A stretch of DNA of 64,000 nucleotides, from assembly GCF_020552705.1 (NCBI RefSeq), contig NZ_JAJBZG010000005.1, positions 1 to 64,000 on the forward strand, in the 5' to 3' direction. This stretch comes from Christiangramia sediminis. Lineage in GTDB: Bacteria; Bacteroidota; Bacteroidia; Flavobacteriales; Flavobacteriaceae. Each line of letters opens with the position of its first letter. Position 1 is the first letter of the stretch. The position numbers and the translations under genes were made by a program. Below are positions 32,819 through 41,458 of the stretch, in pieces. The notes under the pieces are model-generated. The model was not told where the DNA came from. It saw nothing but the letters and a program-made list of their open reading frames with translations, and did not search any database.

Positions 32819-34070
32819 TGCTATTGTTTTGAAATAATAAAAACTGAAGCTTAGCAGCCGCTTTAAAAGCCTCGGCTGTAGCCGCTATTTTTTCGGTTCT
32901 AAAAATTAAAATGTCCTGATTCATTTGCAGAACCTCTTCGAAATCTGAATCTGCATTGCTGAAGCCGGAGATCAATAATTTATTAGCCTGCTCTGAAGAT
33001 CCTATCTGTTTATCATAAAGCTGCATCAATCTTTTTGATTTTTTCAATTGATAAACCGCCATTTCAAATTCACTTTTAAGATCATTGATCACTGCCAACT
33101 TCTCCTCCTCACTTGCTCTGGCCCGAAGCTCAAATTCTTCGATCCTTGCATTGTACTTTTTCCTGAAAATGGGAAGACTTACCGAAAGCATTGGCATGAT
33201 CGCATCCATCCCATTATCCATAGGATTGGCATCTGTTCTTTTGGCTATAATCGTATAATCTACCCCAAGGCCTATCATGGGCATTCCCATTTTTTTTGCC
33301 ACAAGCTTTTCATTACTGAAAGCCTGTCTCTCTTTTTCAAGCATTTCTACTTCAGGATGTGCCTTAAAACTGATCTCTTCTGCCTCAATTAAAAGCTCAT
33401 TCATGGCTTCTATCTCCAATTCATTTTGGATCTCTACTTCAGCATAAGTATCCCGATTCAGTAGAAGATTGAATTGTCTTTTCAAAGTTTCAAGTTCATC
33501 CTGCAGCAATTCAATTCCTGTTAATGCTTCTTCTCTTTTGATATCTACTTTTACCACATTTACCATGGGTGAACTTCCGGCTTCAAATCTATTCAAGGCA
33601 AGTTCCCTGTAAGAATCAAGTATCTCCAGGTTCTTTTCCCTTAACATGATCTCTTGTTTCATAGAAAACATCCCGGCATATAAATTTCGCACCTGAAGAA
33701 AAAGTCTTTCCCTTTTAAGCAAATATTGCTGAAATTGCGCTTCTGCCATCAATTCTGCGGTAGTTTTCTCTGCCTTAAGTTTACCAAACCAGGGAAACAT
33801 TTGCATTAAGGTAAATCTGGCTTCCTGAGAACCCAGACGCGTTTCCATCATCTGTCCGAATGCGCTAACAGTAAGCGTTGGATCCTGTAGCGATGAAACC
33901 TGAGGTGCTTTTTTTAGAGCAGCTTCAAAATTGGTATAGGCCGCTTTAAGCTCAGGGTTATTTTCTGCAGCAAAAATCAAATAATCGTCGATTTGCTGAG
34001 CATAACTACTGTTCACAGATAAAAACAGAAAGCCAATACTACAAATGATATATTTCTTCAAGTTTTTCAT
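32805..34070 (-). CDS. cusC: CusC-like outer-membrane efflux channel (TolC family)
   Basis: 421 aa. Signal peptide ending 'VNSSYAQ'. Two related helical halves of the OEP fold: 'NPELKAAYTNFEAALKKAPQ' and 'HPEVEMLEKERQAFSNEKL', with 'LQDPTLTVSAFGQM' and 'MLSVSLPIFRKKYNARIEEF' as family-type phrases. It is the exit duct through the outer membrane. Its start overlaps the cusA stop by 4 bp (ATGA) and its end overlaps cusB by 14 bp, so the three are tightly coupled. No lipobox is seen, unlike E. coli CusC. Confidence 0.92.
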   Translation of the reverse strand: MKNLKKYIICSIGFLFLSVNSSYAQQIDDYLIFAAENNPELKAAYTNFEAALKKAPQVSSLQDPTLTVSAFGQMMETRLGSQEARFTLMQMFPWFGKLKAEKTTAELMAEAQFQQYLLKRERLFLQVRNLYAGMFSMKQEIMLREKNLEILDSYRELALNRFEAGSSPMVNVVKVDIKREEALTGIELLQDELETLKRQFNLLLNRDTYAEVEIQNELEIEAMNELLIEAEEISFKAHPEVEMLEKERQAFSNEKLVAKKMGMPMIGLGVDYTIIAKRTDANPMDNGMDAIMPMLSVSLPIFRKKYNARIEEFELRARASEEEKLAVINDLKSEFEMAVYQLKKSKRLMQLYDKQIGSSEQANKLLISGFSNADSDFEEVLQMNQDILIFRTEKIAATAEAFKAAAKLQFLLFQNNSNEYK

Positions 34071-37000
34071 GCTTCTGTATTTTGTTTGTTCTTAACCACA
34101 GATTCGCGCCAGTAAGCCTGCAATACAGGTACTACGAAGATGGTCATAATTTGAATGATCATTCCGCCTACAATTGGGATTGCCATTGGCACCATTATAT
34201 CTGAACCTTTTCCGGTAGAGGTAAGCACCGGGAAAAGTGCAATTATCGTGACCGCGGTAGTCATCATTGCAGGTCTCACCCTCTTCTTTCCTGCTTCCAT
34301 AACCGCATCGCGTACATCGGGCACGTTTTGAGGCTGTCTTCTTTCAAAAACCTGATGTATATAAGTTCCCATTAAGACGCCGTCATCTGTAGCGATACCA
34401 AATAAGGCAATAAATCCTACCCAAACGGCCACACTTAGATTCACTTCCTGCATCTGGAAAAGATCCCTCATATTTGTTCCGAACAATGCAAAGTCCATAA
34501 ACCATCCCTGACTATATAACCAGATCATGATAAAACCTCCGGCAAAGGCCACGAATACTCCGGAAAAGTGAATGGTAGAAGCAATTATCGTCTTAAACTG
34601 AAAATAGAGCAACAGGAATATGATGATCAAACAGATAGGAATAAGGATAGACAAACGTTTCACCGCTCTCACCTGATTCTCATAATTTCCGGAAAACTTA
34701 TAACTCACTCCGGCGGGTACTTTTAGTTCATTATTATCAATCTTTTCCTGAATATAGCTCTGAGCATCATTTACCACATTCACCTCGGCGTAACCATCGC
34801 GCTTATCAAAAAGCACATATCCTACCAGGAAAGTATCCTCACTCTTGATCATTTGTGGTCCACGAACATAATTGAGAGAAGCAAGGTCTCCCAAAGGAAT
34901 CTGGGCCCCGGAGGGCGTTGGAACAGATATTCTTTTGATCGACTCAGGGTCATCACGCAATTCACGAGGATATCTTACTCTAACCGGAAAACGTTCTCTG
35001 CCCTCTACGGTGGTGGTAATCTCCATTCCTCCAATGGCAGTTTCTATGGTTTGCTGCACCTTTTCAATGCTTAAACCATAACGGGCAATTGCCTCCCTGT
35101 TTATATCGATCTCCAGGTAAGGTTTTCCCACTACCCTATCTGCAAATACAGCTTCAGACTTCACCGAGGGAACCTCTTTTAAAAGCTCTTCAAGCTTTAA
35201 CCCGAAAGACTGGATAGTAGGCAGGTCTGGGCCATAAACTTTTATTCCCATGGGAGCCCTCATCCCGGTTTGCAACATGACCAGGCGGGTTTCTATAGGC
35301 TGAAGTTTTGGTGCAGAGGTAACCCCTGGCAGATCCGTTCTCTGAACGATCTCGTCCCAGATGTCATCAGGATTCTTAATATGGTCTCTCCAATTGCGAT
35401 AATATTCGCCATCCTCATCTATGATAAGTTGCTCTTTCGTTACTTTTTGCTGAACAGCTTCGGCATTTGTGAGCGTATCACCCGACTTAAGAATAAAAGC
35501 ATCCTCATCATTAACCTTAAATTTTTGGGGCTTACCACCTTCTGAAAGTATGTATTCAGGCTTATAATTGATCACGTTTTCAAACATAGAAACCGGCGCT
35601 GGGTCTAATGCACTTTCTATTCTACCTACTTTCCCTACGGCAATCTCTACCTCGGGAATTGCCGTTACCGCCATATCTAGTTGCTGAACAACCTGTTTGG
35701 AATATTCAACTCCTGCATGAGGCATTGTGGTAGGCATCAATAGAAAACTCCCTTCATTTAAAGAGGGCATGAACTCCTTTCCAACACCAGGGAAGGTATG
35801 GGTGAGTCCGGACCATACGCTCGTTTTTCTGATATCAATCCCAACCTGATCAAAACCATTGGCAGCGAATCCAAATAATTTCGGGAACCCTAACCAAATC
35901 ATTGCTCCAAAGAATACCGTGATAATTGGCAGAATGAAAAACTTTCCTTTGTTGATCAAACACCAGTTCAAAATAGGTTCGTAGAATTTAACTACTGCCA
36001 TTAGTAAACTAAGGGTGATCGCCAGCAATAGGATCACGAATATATAATTGGAGATCAGGCTTTTTTGAAAACCCAAAGGCATCCATTCCTCCGCAAGAAA
36101 AAGCAGGGTCACCGCCAGGGTAATGCCCAGCATGATCTTATCTGAATACCGACCAAGGAATTCAGGGTTTCTATCTTCAAATAATTTTATAAGACCTATT
36201 AAGGTCAAAGCTAGAGGCAACCAGAATGAAAAAATTAAGGCCAGAATGATTCCCGAGATGATCAAAATGATATTCCAGATCTTCTGAGTTTTCTTTCTGT
36301 CTATCTTAAAATTGAAGGTATAGTAGGAAAGCATTGGCAAAATAAAGATCCCTACTATAAAAGCTGCTGCTATGGCAAAAGTTTTTGTAAATGCGAGTGG
36401 ACGGAACAATTTTCCTTCGGCATTCTCCATAAAAAATACCGGAATAAAACTAACAATGGTAGTAAGTAAGGCCGTGGTTATCGCAGGAGCAACCTCTACT
36501 GTGGAACCATAAATAACTTTCAGTAGTTTTTTACCCCGCGCGTTCTTATTTTCCGGCAATTCCAGCCAGCGAATCGTATTTTCAATAAAAACGATCCCGA
36601 CATCTACCATTACCCCGATGGCAATTGCAATACCCGAAAGTGCCACCACATTTGCATCTACACCAAAATAGCGCATGGCAATAAAGGTCATTAGAACTGC
36701 TATGGGAAGCAAACTTGATATCAGCACAGAAGCTCTTAAATTCAGAACCAGTACAATGATCACGATAATACTAATGAGGATCTCATGAGATAAAGCCAGT
36801 TCCAGCGTTCCAATGGTTTCGTTGATAAGTTGCGTACGGTCATAGAATGGAACTATGGTCAATTTTGATTCTGTCCCATCCTCCAGCGTTTTTGACGGTA
36901 ATCCGGAGGAGATTTCTCCAATCTTTTCCTTCACATTCTTTATCACCTGCAAGGGATTAGAGCCATACCGGGCAACTACCACTCCACCGGCAACTTCAGC

Positions 37001-37891
37001 ACCTCCTTTATCAAGAATACCTCTTCTTTCGGAAGGACCAAGATTTACGCGGGCAATATCTTTAATAAGAACCGGAGTATTATCTTTCTCGGTTACCACG
37101 GTATTCTCAATATCCTCGATAGACTTAATATACCCCAGGCCCCGAACGAGATACTCTACCTTATTCACCTCCAATGTTTTGGCTCCGGCGTCGCGGTTTG
37201 AATTCTTTACCGCCATCATCACCTCATCGATACCTATATTGTAGGCTTTAAGAGCATCTGGATCTACATCTATCTGATATTCCTGTACAAAACCTCCCAC
37301 AGAAGCAACTTCAGAAACTCCCTGGGTGGCGCTTAGACCCGGTTTTACATAATAATCCTGAATCTTTCGAAGTTCATGAAGATCCCAGCCACCAGTCACA
37401 TTTCCTGCTGAATCGCGACCTTCCAGGGTGTACCAGAACACCTGTCCTAAGGCTGTAGCATCGGGACCTAATGAAGGCTGAACCTCCCCAGGGAGCAAGC
37501 CTGCCGGTAGCGAGTTAAGTTTCTCCAGAACCCTGGATCTGGACCAGTAAAATTCCACATCCTCTTCAAAAATGATATAAATGCTGGAAAAACCGAACAT
37601 AGAAGTACTCCTCACCGATTTCACGCCGGGGATCCCCAGTAAAGAACTGGTTAAAGGATAGGTGACTTGGTCTTCGACGTCTTCTGGAGAACGGCCGGGC
37701 CATTCGGTAAAAACGATCTGTTGGTTTTCACCAATATCGGGAATAGCATCCACCGGAACCTGATCCTGGGGTAAAAAACCGGTATCCCAGTTAAAAGGAG
37801 CGGTCACCAATCCCCAACCAACGAGGGCGATCAATAATAGCATCGCAACCAGCCGGTTATGAATAAAATAATTTATAATTCTGTTGAACAT
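34067..37891 (-). CDS. cusA: CusA/CzcA-type heavy-metal RND efflux transporter
   Basis: 1274 aa inner-membrane proton antiporter. Order: N-terminal TM helix, porter domain ('DIGENQQIVFTEWPGRSPEDVEDQV'), TM block with 'GIAIAIGVMVDVGIVFIENTIR', second porter part with 'SLNEGSFLLMPTTMP', and the last TM block ('FGIATDDGVLMGTYIHQVF'). Met residues in 'MLQTGMRAPMGIKV' and 'LLMPTTMP' correspond to the Met relay of Cu/Ag pumps. About 200 residues longer than E. coli CusA: an extra hydrophobic stretch (near 535-670) and a charged insert in the second porter part (near 775-860). First of the cusACB string; substrate Cu(I)/Ag(I) most likely, Zn/Co not excluded. Confidence 0.94.
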   Translation of the reverse strand: MFNRIINYFIHNRLVAMLLLIALVGWGLVTAPFNWDTGFLPQDQVPVDAIPDIGENQQIVFTEWPGRSPEDVEDQVTYPLTSSLLGIPGVKSVRSTSMFGFSSIYIIFEEDVEFYWSRSRVLEKLNSLPAGLLPGEVQPSLGPDATALGQVFWYTLEGRDSAGNVTGGWDLHELRKIQDYYVKPGLSATQGVSEVASVGGFVQEYQIDVDPDALKAYNIGIDEVMMAVKNSNRDAGAKTLEVNKVEYLVRGLGYIKSIEDIENTVVTEKDNTPVLIKDIARVNLGPSERRGILDKGGAEVAGGVVVARYGSNPLQVIKNVKEKIGEISSGLPSKTLEDGTESKLTIVPFYDRTQLINETIGTLELALSHEILISIIVIIVLVLNLRASVLISSLLPIAVLMTFIAMRYFGVDANVVALSGIAIAIGVMVDVGIVFIENTIRWLELPENKNARGKKLLKVIYGSTVEVAPAITTALLTTIVSFIPVFFMENAEGKLFRPLAFTKTFAIAAAFIVGIFILPMLSYYTFNFKIDRKKTQKIWNIILIISGIILALIFSFWLPLALTLIGLIKLFEDRNPEFLGRYSDKIMLGITLAVTLLFLAEEWMPLGFQKSLISNYIFVILLLAITLSLLMAVVKFYEPILNWCLINKGKFFILPIITVFFGAMIWLGFPKLFGFAANGFDQVGIDIRKTSVWSGLTHTFPGVGKEFMPSLNEGSFLLMPTTMPHAGVEYSKQVVQQLDMAVTAIPEVEIAVGKVGRIESALDPAPVSMFENVINYKPEYILSEGGKPQKFKVNDEDAFILKSGDTLTNAEAVQQKVTKEQLIIDEDGEYYRNWRDHIKNPDDIWDEIVQRTDLPGVTSAPKLQPIETRLVMLQTGMRAPMGIKVYGPDLPTIQSFGLKLEELLKEVPSVKSEAVFADRVVGKPYLEIDINREAIARYGLSIEKVQQTIETAIGGMEITTTVEGRERFPVRVRYPRELRDDPESIKRISVPTPSGAQIPLGDLASLNYVRGPQMIKSEDTFLVGYVLFDKRDGYAEVNVVNDAQSYIQEKIDNNELKVPAGVSYKFSGNYENQVRAVKRLSILIPICLIIIFLLLYFQFKTIIASTIHFSGVFVAFAGGFIMIWLYSQGWFMDFALFGTNMRDLFQMQEVNLSVAVWVGFIALFGIATDDGVLMGTYIHQVFERRQPQNVPDVRDAVMEAGKKRVRPAMMTTAVTIIALFPVLTSTGKGSDIMVPMAIPIVGGMIIQIMTIFVVPVLQAYWRESVVKNKQNTEA

Positions 37892-38002
37892 GATCTCATG
37901 ATTAATTTTTGAAATCCATTATAAAAATGGCTCGGGCATCTAAATAACACGCAAGTAAAATCCCGGCATTTTATAAATACCCGGACCTCAAAAATTAACT
38001 GA

Positions 38003-38395
38003 TCAAATAAGAAAAACCTGGTCTTCCAACTGAATATCGGAAACCAGTAAGGGAGGAGAATAGTCTCTAAAAGGAATGATCTGTTTTGGTAAGCTTTCAA
38101 ACAGATTCAAATACGTATAGGTGTAAGTACTAATGAACAACTGCTGATGAAAATCGAAAGAGTCGAAAGAAATCTTCAACTCATCCTGTCCTTCTACAGA
38201 AATCTTTTCATTCGTACAGCAATGATCTTCGGCATCTGCACTCATCTGCATTCCACAAGTCTTTGCTTTTGAAAAAACAGCTTTATCAATCAGATGGTTT
38301 CCACAAAAATGCTTATCTACCGTAAAAGACATGGTAGAAAGCATCACCAAAAAGGCCATACTTAAGGAAATAATATGTTGAAATGCTTTTTTCAC
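38003..38395 (-). CDS. HYC_CC_PP-family small secreted protein
   Basis: 130 aa. Signal peptide-like start (MKKAFQHIISLSMAFLVMLS), then 'DKHFCGNHLID' (His29, Cys31), Cys47 in 'KTCGMQM', the pair Cys59-Cys60 in 'DHCCTNE', and the late Pro-Pro in 'DYSPPLL'. These match the Bacteroidota family named for that pattern, usually found at the head of metal-efflux operons. The conserved Cys/His set suggests periplasmic metal binding. It is 110 bp upstream of cusA on the same strand with no terminator between. A minus-strand TATTTTTG at 38402-38409 is a possible -7 box very near the start. Confidence 0.82.
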   Translation of the reverse strand: MKKAFQHIISLSMAFLVMLSTMSFTVDKHFCGNHLIDKAVFSKAKTCGMQMSADAEDHCCTNEKISVEGQDELKISFDSFDFHQQLFISTYTYTYLNLFESLPKQIIPFRDYSPPLLVSDIQLEDQVFLI

Positions 38396-38586
38396 TGCTT
38401 ACAAAAATACATTTTTTTTAATTATCAGCACTTTAAGTCTAAAAAACCGATTATTTAAGCTGTAAAATTAGGAAAAATGTGCAAGCATCAATTTCAGTTT
38501 TTGGGAATAATCTTTCAATTATATTATACGAATGAGAAGAATTTTTTGAACCAGTCAGATTTCTATTATTGGTAAAATCTTCATGC

Positions 38587-38616
38587 TTGAAATTAAGTTT
38601 AATATATGTAACTTTA
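38587..38616 (+). promoter_or_regulatory. promoter of the NmrA-like gene
   Basis: TTG (38587-38589), 19-bp spacer, TAACTTTA (38609-38616). Last base differs from TAnnTTTG. It lies inside the longest possible reading frame and so supports the internal start at 38637. The rest of 38396-38586 shows only the minus-strand -7 candidate at 38402. Confidence 0.5.
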
Positions 38617-38636
38617 TGTATATCAAAACTTTAAAA

Positions 38637-39584
38637 ATGGAAAACAAGAAAATTATTGCTGTAGTAGGAGCAACAGGTGCCCAGGGAGGCGGATTGGTTC
38701 GGGCAATATTAAATGATCCTGAAGGTGGCTTCAAAGTAAGAGCAATTACCAGAAATGCTTCTTCAGACAAAGCTAAAGAATTAAAAAATCTGGGAGCTGA
38801 GATCGTTGAAGCAAACCTTGATGATAAGAAAAGTATCATTAAGGCTTTTGAGGGGGTCTATGGCGCCTACTGTATGACCAACTTCTGGGAGCATTTTTCG
38901 CCTGAAAAAGAAATGCAACAGGCTAAAAACATGGCCGAAGCAGGAAAAGCAGCAGGTTTAAAACATGTCATCTGGTCTACTCTGGAAGACACCAGAAAAT
39001 GGATCCCTTTAGATGATGATCGCATGCCCACGCTGATGGAAAAATATAAGGTTCCGCATTTTGACGCTAAAGGCGAGGCCGATCAATATTTTTCTGATAG
39101 CGGAGTGCCCTATACTCTTTTATTCACCTCTTTTTACTGGGATAATTTCATCAATTTCGGGATGGCACCTCAAAAAGGAGAAGATGGTGAGCTGGCCATA
39201 ACTTTCCCTATGGATAATAAGCAACTACCAGGAATTGCCGCAGAAGATATAGGCAAATGCGCCTACAGAATTTTTAAGGCTGGAGACACCTATAAAAATA
39301 AGATTGTCGCTATAGCCGGGGAACATCTTACCGGTAAGGAAATGGCAGAAATATTTTCTGAAGTCTATGGTAAAAAGATAAAATATAATGCTGTTGATCC
39401 GGAAGTCTATAGAAATTTTGACTTCCCCGGAGCCGATGACCTGGGGAATATGTTCCAGTTCAAAGCAGAGCAGGAAGAATATTTTTGCACCATGCGAGAT
39501 GTAAATACCACCCGAAAACTTAACCCGGAATTACTCAATTTCAAAGATTGGTTACAGCAGAATAAGGAGAAAATGGAAATTTAA
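38637..39584 (+). CDS. NmrA-like NAD(P)-binding protein
   Basis: 315 aa from the ATG at 38637 (MENKKIIAVVGATGAQGGGL); an upstream in-frame ATG at 38583 precedes the promoter box. The Rossmann dinucleotide motif GATGAQGG (11-18) is at the extreme N-terminus, as in the NmrA-like / atypical short-chain dehydrogenase family (HSCARG type), followed by 'VRAITRNASSDKAKEL'. The classical YxxxK catalytic pair is not evident, so a redox-sensing or regulatory NADPH-binding role is as likely as a reductase. Stands alone, converging with the exosortase genes. Confidence 0.85.
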   Translation: MENKKIIAVVGATGAQGGGLVRAILNDPEGGFKVRAITRNASSDKAKELKNLGAEIVEANLDDKKSIIKAFEGVYGAYCMTNFWEHFSPEKEMQQAKNMAEAGKAAGLKHVIWSTLEDTRKWIPLDDDRMPTLMEKYKVPHFDAKGEADQYFSDSGVPYTLLFTSFYWDNFINFGMAPQKGEDGELAITFPMDNKQLPGIAAEDIGKCAYRIFKAGDTYKNKIVAIAGEHLTGKEMAEIFSEVYGKKIKYNAVDPEVYRNFDFPGADDLGNMFQFKAEQEEYFCTMRDVNTTRKLNPELLNFKDWLQQNKEKMEI

Positions 39585-39611
39585 AAATATAACTTAACTG
39601 CAGTATCTTTT

Positions 39612-40067
39612 TCAAATTTTCTTATACTCTCTAAGTCTGTAATAGTAGAATGCCGGTAGAAGTATTAATAGAAACAAAGGATGTATCAAGAACCGTCTTA
39701 CATAAAAAAGGGCCAGGTAATGTTCTCTTTCAATATTGAGCACAAGAAAGATAAATACAGCCGTTGCCAATATATATAAGACCACGTAGAGAATTGCCGA
39801 AAATTTGAGAATATTCAAATCGCGGAAGCTTATATAAATAATGGTCAGCGATATCATTGTGTTTAAAGCATATCTAAAAGTTAGGTTGATCATAAGTTCA
39901 GCCATATCCATGGGCGGAATAATCCCCAGAAGATAATCTGATTTAAAGAAAACTATTAATGGATCGTAGAAAATATCCTGCTCAAAAAAGCGAACGGCTG
40001 TAAGCATGAGTATTAAAATACCTATCTGGAGAGCCCGATTCATTTTTGTGTTTAGCTTCTTTTCCAT
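39612..40067 (-). CDS. exosortase F system-associated membrane protein
   Basis: 151 aa, four to five hydrophobic segments, small loops, basic C-terminal end (YYRLREYKKI). Its N-terminal part 'ALQIGILILMLTAVRFFEQDIFYDPLIVFFKSDY' is the conserved start of the family always found next to exosortase F in Flavobacteriia. It overlaps the 3' end of the exosortase gene by 16 bp, so the two are translationally coupled. Molecular role unknown; a partner in processing or transfer of the sorted protein is inferred from the fixed pairing. Confidence 0.82.
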   Translation of the reverse strand: MEKKLNTKMNRALQIGILILMLTAVRFFEQDIFYDPLIVFFKSDYLLGIIPPMDMAELMINLTFRYALNTMISLTIIYISFRDLNILKFSAILYVVLYILATAVFIFLVLNIEREHYLALFYVRRFLIHPLFLLILLPAFYYYRLREYKKI

Positions 40068-40600
40068 TGCGAATAAATTCTAACCCAGATCAGCCACAGG
40101 ATAAAAACGGTTCCGTATATAGCAAGAGGGAAAAATATCGAATGCATGAAACCGGAATATTGGGGATATTCCAATATACTCACCGCCAGAATGACAATTC
40201 TTAAAATATTAATAGCGTAAATAATGACCGAACCTGCAAATAAAAAAAGAAAAGTAGACATCGGTTTCCCAAAAAAAGCCAGCACGAAAGAAGCAAATAA
40301 AATTATTATGCTGGCAGAATTACAGCCCTCTACGATTCCGGCTAAAAAATAGTCCTCTACCATAAGCTTCATCGACAGACCTGTATAGTGCATTACAACC
40401 TCTACATTCTCATAACCCAGTCCTTGCATTAGAGTTCCACTTTGCCGGGCAACCAATTGTGTTAAAGGATCTGGAACAGGATTTTCAGTATCATACAGGA
40501 TCAGAAATCCATTATAAAGACTGGAAAATAGAAAATAGCTCCCCAGAAATATAAATATGAATTTTAAAACAAGTCGATATTTTCTGAATAGACCGAGCAA
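40052..40600 (-). CDS. xrtF: exosortase family protein XrtF
   Basis: 182 aa integral membrane cysteine transpeptidase. The catalytic triad of exosortases is visible: Cys93 in 'GIVEGCNSASIII', Arg134 in 'AINILRIVIL', His153 in 'YSGFMHSIFFPLA'. Six or so hydrophobic segments. Exosortases cleave a C-terminal PEP-CTERM-like tail of exported proteins and probably link them to a carrier. No candidate substrate with such a tail is encoded in the window. It is first of a two-gene overlapping operon. Confidence 0.9.
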   Translation of the reverse strand: MLGLFRKYRLVLKFIFIFLGSYFLFSSLYNGFLILYDTENPVPDPLTQLVARQSGTLMQGLGYENVEVVMHYTGLSMKLMVEDYFLAGIVEGCNSASIIILFASFVLAFFGKPMSTFLFLFAGSVIIYAINILRIVILAVSILEYPQYSGFMHSIFFPLAIYGTVFILWLIWVRIYSQWKRS

Positions 40601-40673
40601 ATTCCTGAGAGGTTTTTAACAAATTTATAGAAATCATGTGCTCTCTTTACATAAGAAATTGAATACTTTTGCA

Positions 40674-40681
40674 CTAAAGAT
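40674..40681 (+). promoter_or_regulatory. -7 box of the GAF-protein gene
   Basis: TACTTTTG followed by CA, 8 bp before the ATG at 40689, implying an extremely short or absent leader. No TTG at the ideal distance. It lies within a longer upstream frame from 40638 and argues against that start. Confidence 0.5.
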
Positions 40682-40688
40682 TGTTAAT

Positions 40689-41162
40689 ATGACTTTTGAT
40701 AAATTAAAACCACAGATTGAAGAAATACTTCAAAACGATAATGCGAGCGTAGACAAGCGTCTTACTGAAGTTTGTGAGGTTCTGGAAAGCAATATCCCGT
40801 ATTACGATTGGGTGGGATTTTATTTTAAAAATGGCGATAAAGAAGAATTAAAATTAAAGTCATTTGCCGGGGAACCTACAGATCATGAAATTATTCCTTT
40901 TGGAAAGGGTATCTGTGGACAGGTGGCCGTATCAAATAAAAATTTTGTGGTGCCAGATGTAAAAGCTCAAAACAATTATATCGCATGTAGTATTCATGTA
41001 AAAGCTGAAATTGTTATTCCACTATTTGTGAAAGGAGAGAACGTGGGTCAGATAGATATAGATAGTCATACCGAAGATCCATTTTCACATGAAGATGAAC
41101 TTTTTCTGGAATGGGTAAATGAAAAAGTTTCAGAAATTCTTAAGATAAAATTCAACAAATAA
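40689..41162 (+). CDS. GAF-domain protein related to free-methionine-(R)-sulfoxide reductase
   Basis: 157 aa from the ATG at 40689 (MTFDKLKPQIEEIL). One GAF domain fills the protein. It keeps 'GKGICGQVA' and 'YIACSIHVKAEIVIPL', carrying two of the three cysteines of fRMsr enzymes, and 'GQIDIDSHTEDPFSHED', the common C-terminal GAF signature. The first, resolving cysteine ('GKIAC' in E. coli) is replaced by an acidic stretch 'GEPTDHE', so the disulfide chemistry may be altered or lost. Single gene with its own promoter and terminator. Confidence 0.82.
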   Translation: MTFDKLKPQIEEILQNDNASVDKRLTEVCEVLESNIPYYDWVGFYFKNGDKEELKLKSFAGEPTDHEIIPFGKGICGQVAVSNKNFVVPDVKAQNNYIACSIHVKAEIVIPLFVKGENVGQIDIDSHTEDPFSHEDELFLEWVNEKVSEILKIKFNK

Positions 41163-41192
41163 AAAAAGCCTCGAAATTTCGGGGCTTTTTTT
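41163..41192 (+). terminator. terminator of the GAF-protein gene
   Basis: AAAGCCTCGAAA-TTTCGGGGCTTTTTTTT: stem with one G-T pair and a long T run, immediately after the stop codon. Confidence 0.88.
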
Positions 41193-41233
41193 TAGCGTGT
41201 AGGCAAGTTTGAACTTTAAAGTTCAATATTTTT

Positions 41234-41329
41234 CTAGAATTGAAATGCTATAATAACAAATAAGATTATAAAAAAACCCAGTAACTGTACTACTGAAGAC
41301 ACATAATCCTTTTCAATTTCATTTCCCAT
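41234..41329 (-). CDS. possible 31-aa single-span membrane peptide
   Basis: Complete short frame on the minus strand: MGNEIEKDYVSS at the N-terminus, then a ~19-residue hydrophobic helix (VVQLLGFFIILFVIIAFQF), stop TAG. Charged N-terminus then one transmembrane helix is a sensible protein layout in an otherwise empty gap. A minus-strand TATATTTA box lies ~20 bp upstream (about 41348-41355). No family is recognised. The rest of 41193-41458 shows nothing else. Confidence 0.45.
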   Translation of the reverse strand: MGNEIEKDYVSSVVQLLGFFIILFVIIAFQF

Positions 41330-41458
41330 TTTTCTTAGTTTTGAGATAAATATACTTCAGGGAATAACTGGAAATTAGGTATTTAACTAACTTTAGTGCT
41401 TTTTATAAGAATTTAAGGAAAATTATGTGGGAAGCCTCGAGGAATATTAACGAGATTT

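Noticed and set aside
33048-33392. A 114-aa plus-strand frame inside cusC
   Set aside because: Antisense to a well-supported gene with conserved motifs; no promoter and biased composition.
37873-38100. A 75-aa minus-strand frame between cusA and the HYC_CC_PP gene
   Set aside because: It overlaps the end of the HYC_CC_PP gene in another frame and the cusA start, with no recognisable protein features.
23387-38395. The copper island as an integrated mobile element with ends
   Set aside because: No integrase, transposase, tRNA target or matching direct repeats were seen at either end, so mobility cannot be claimed.
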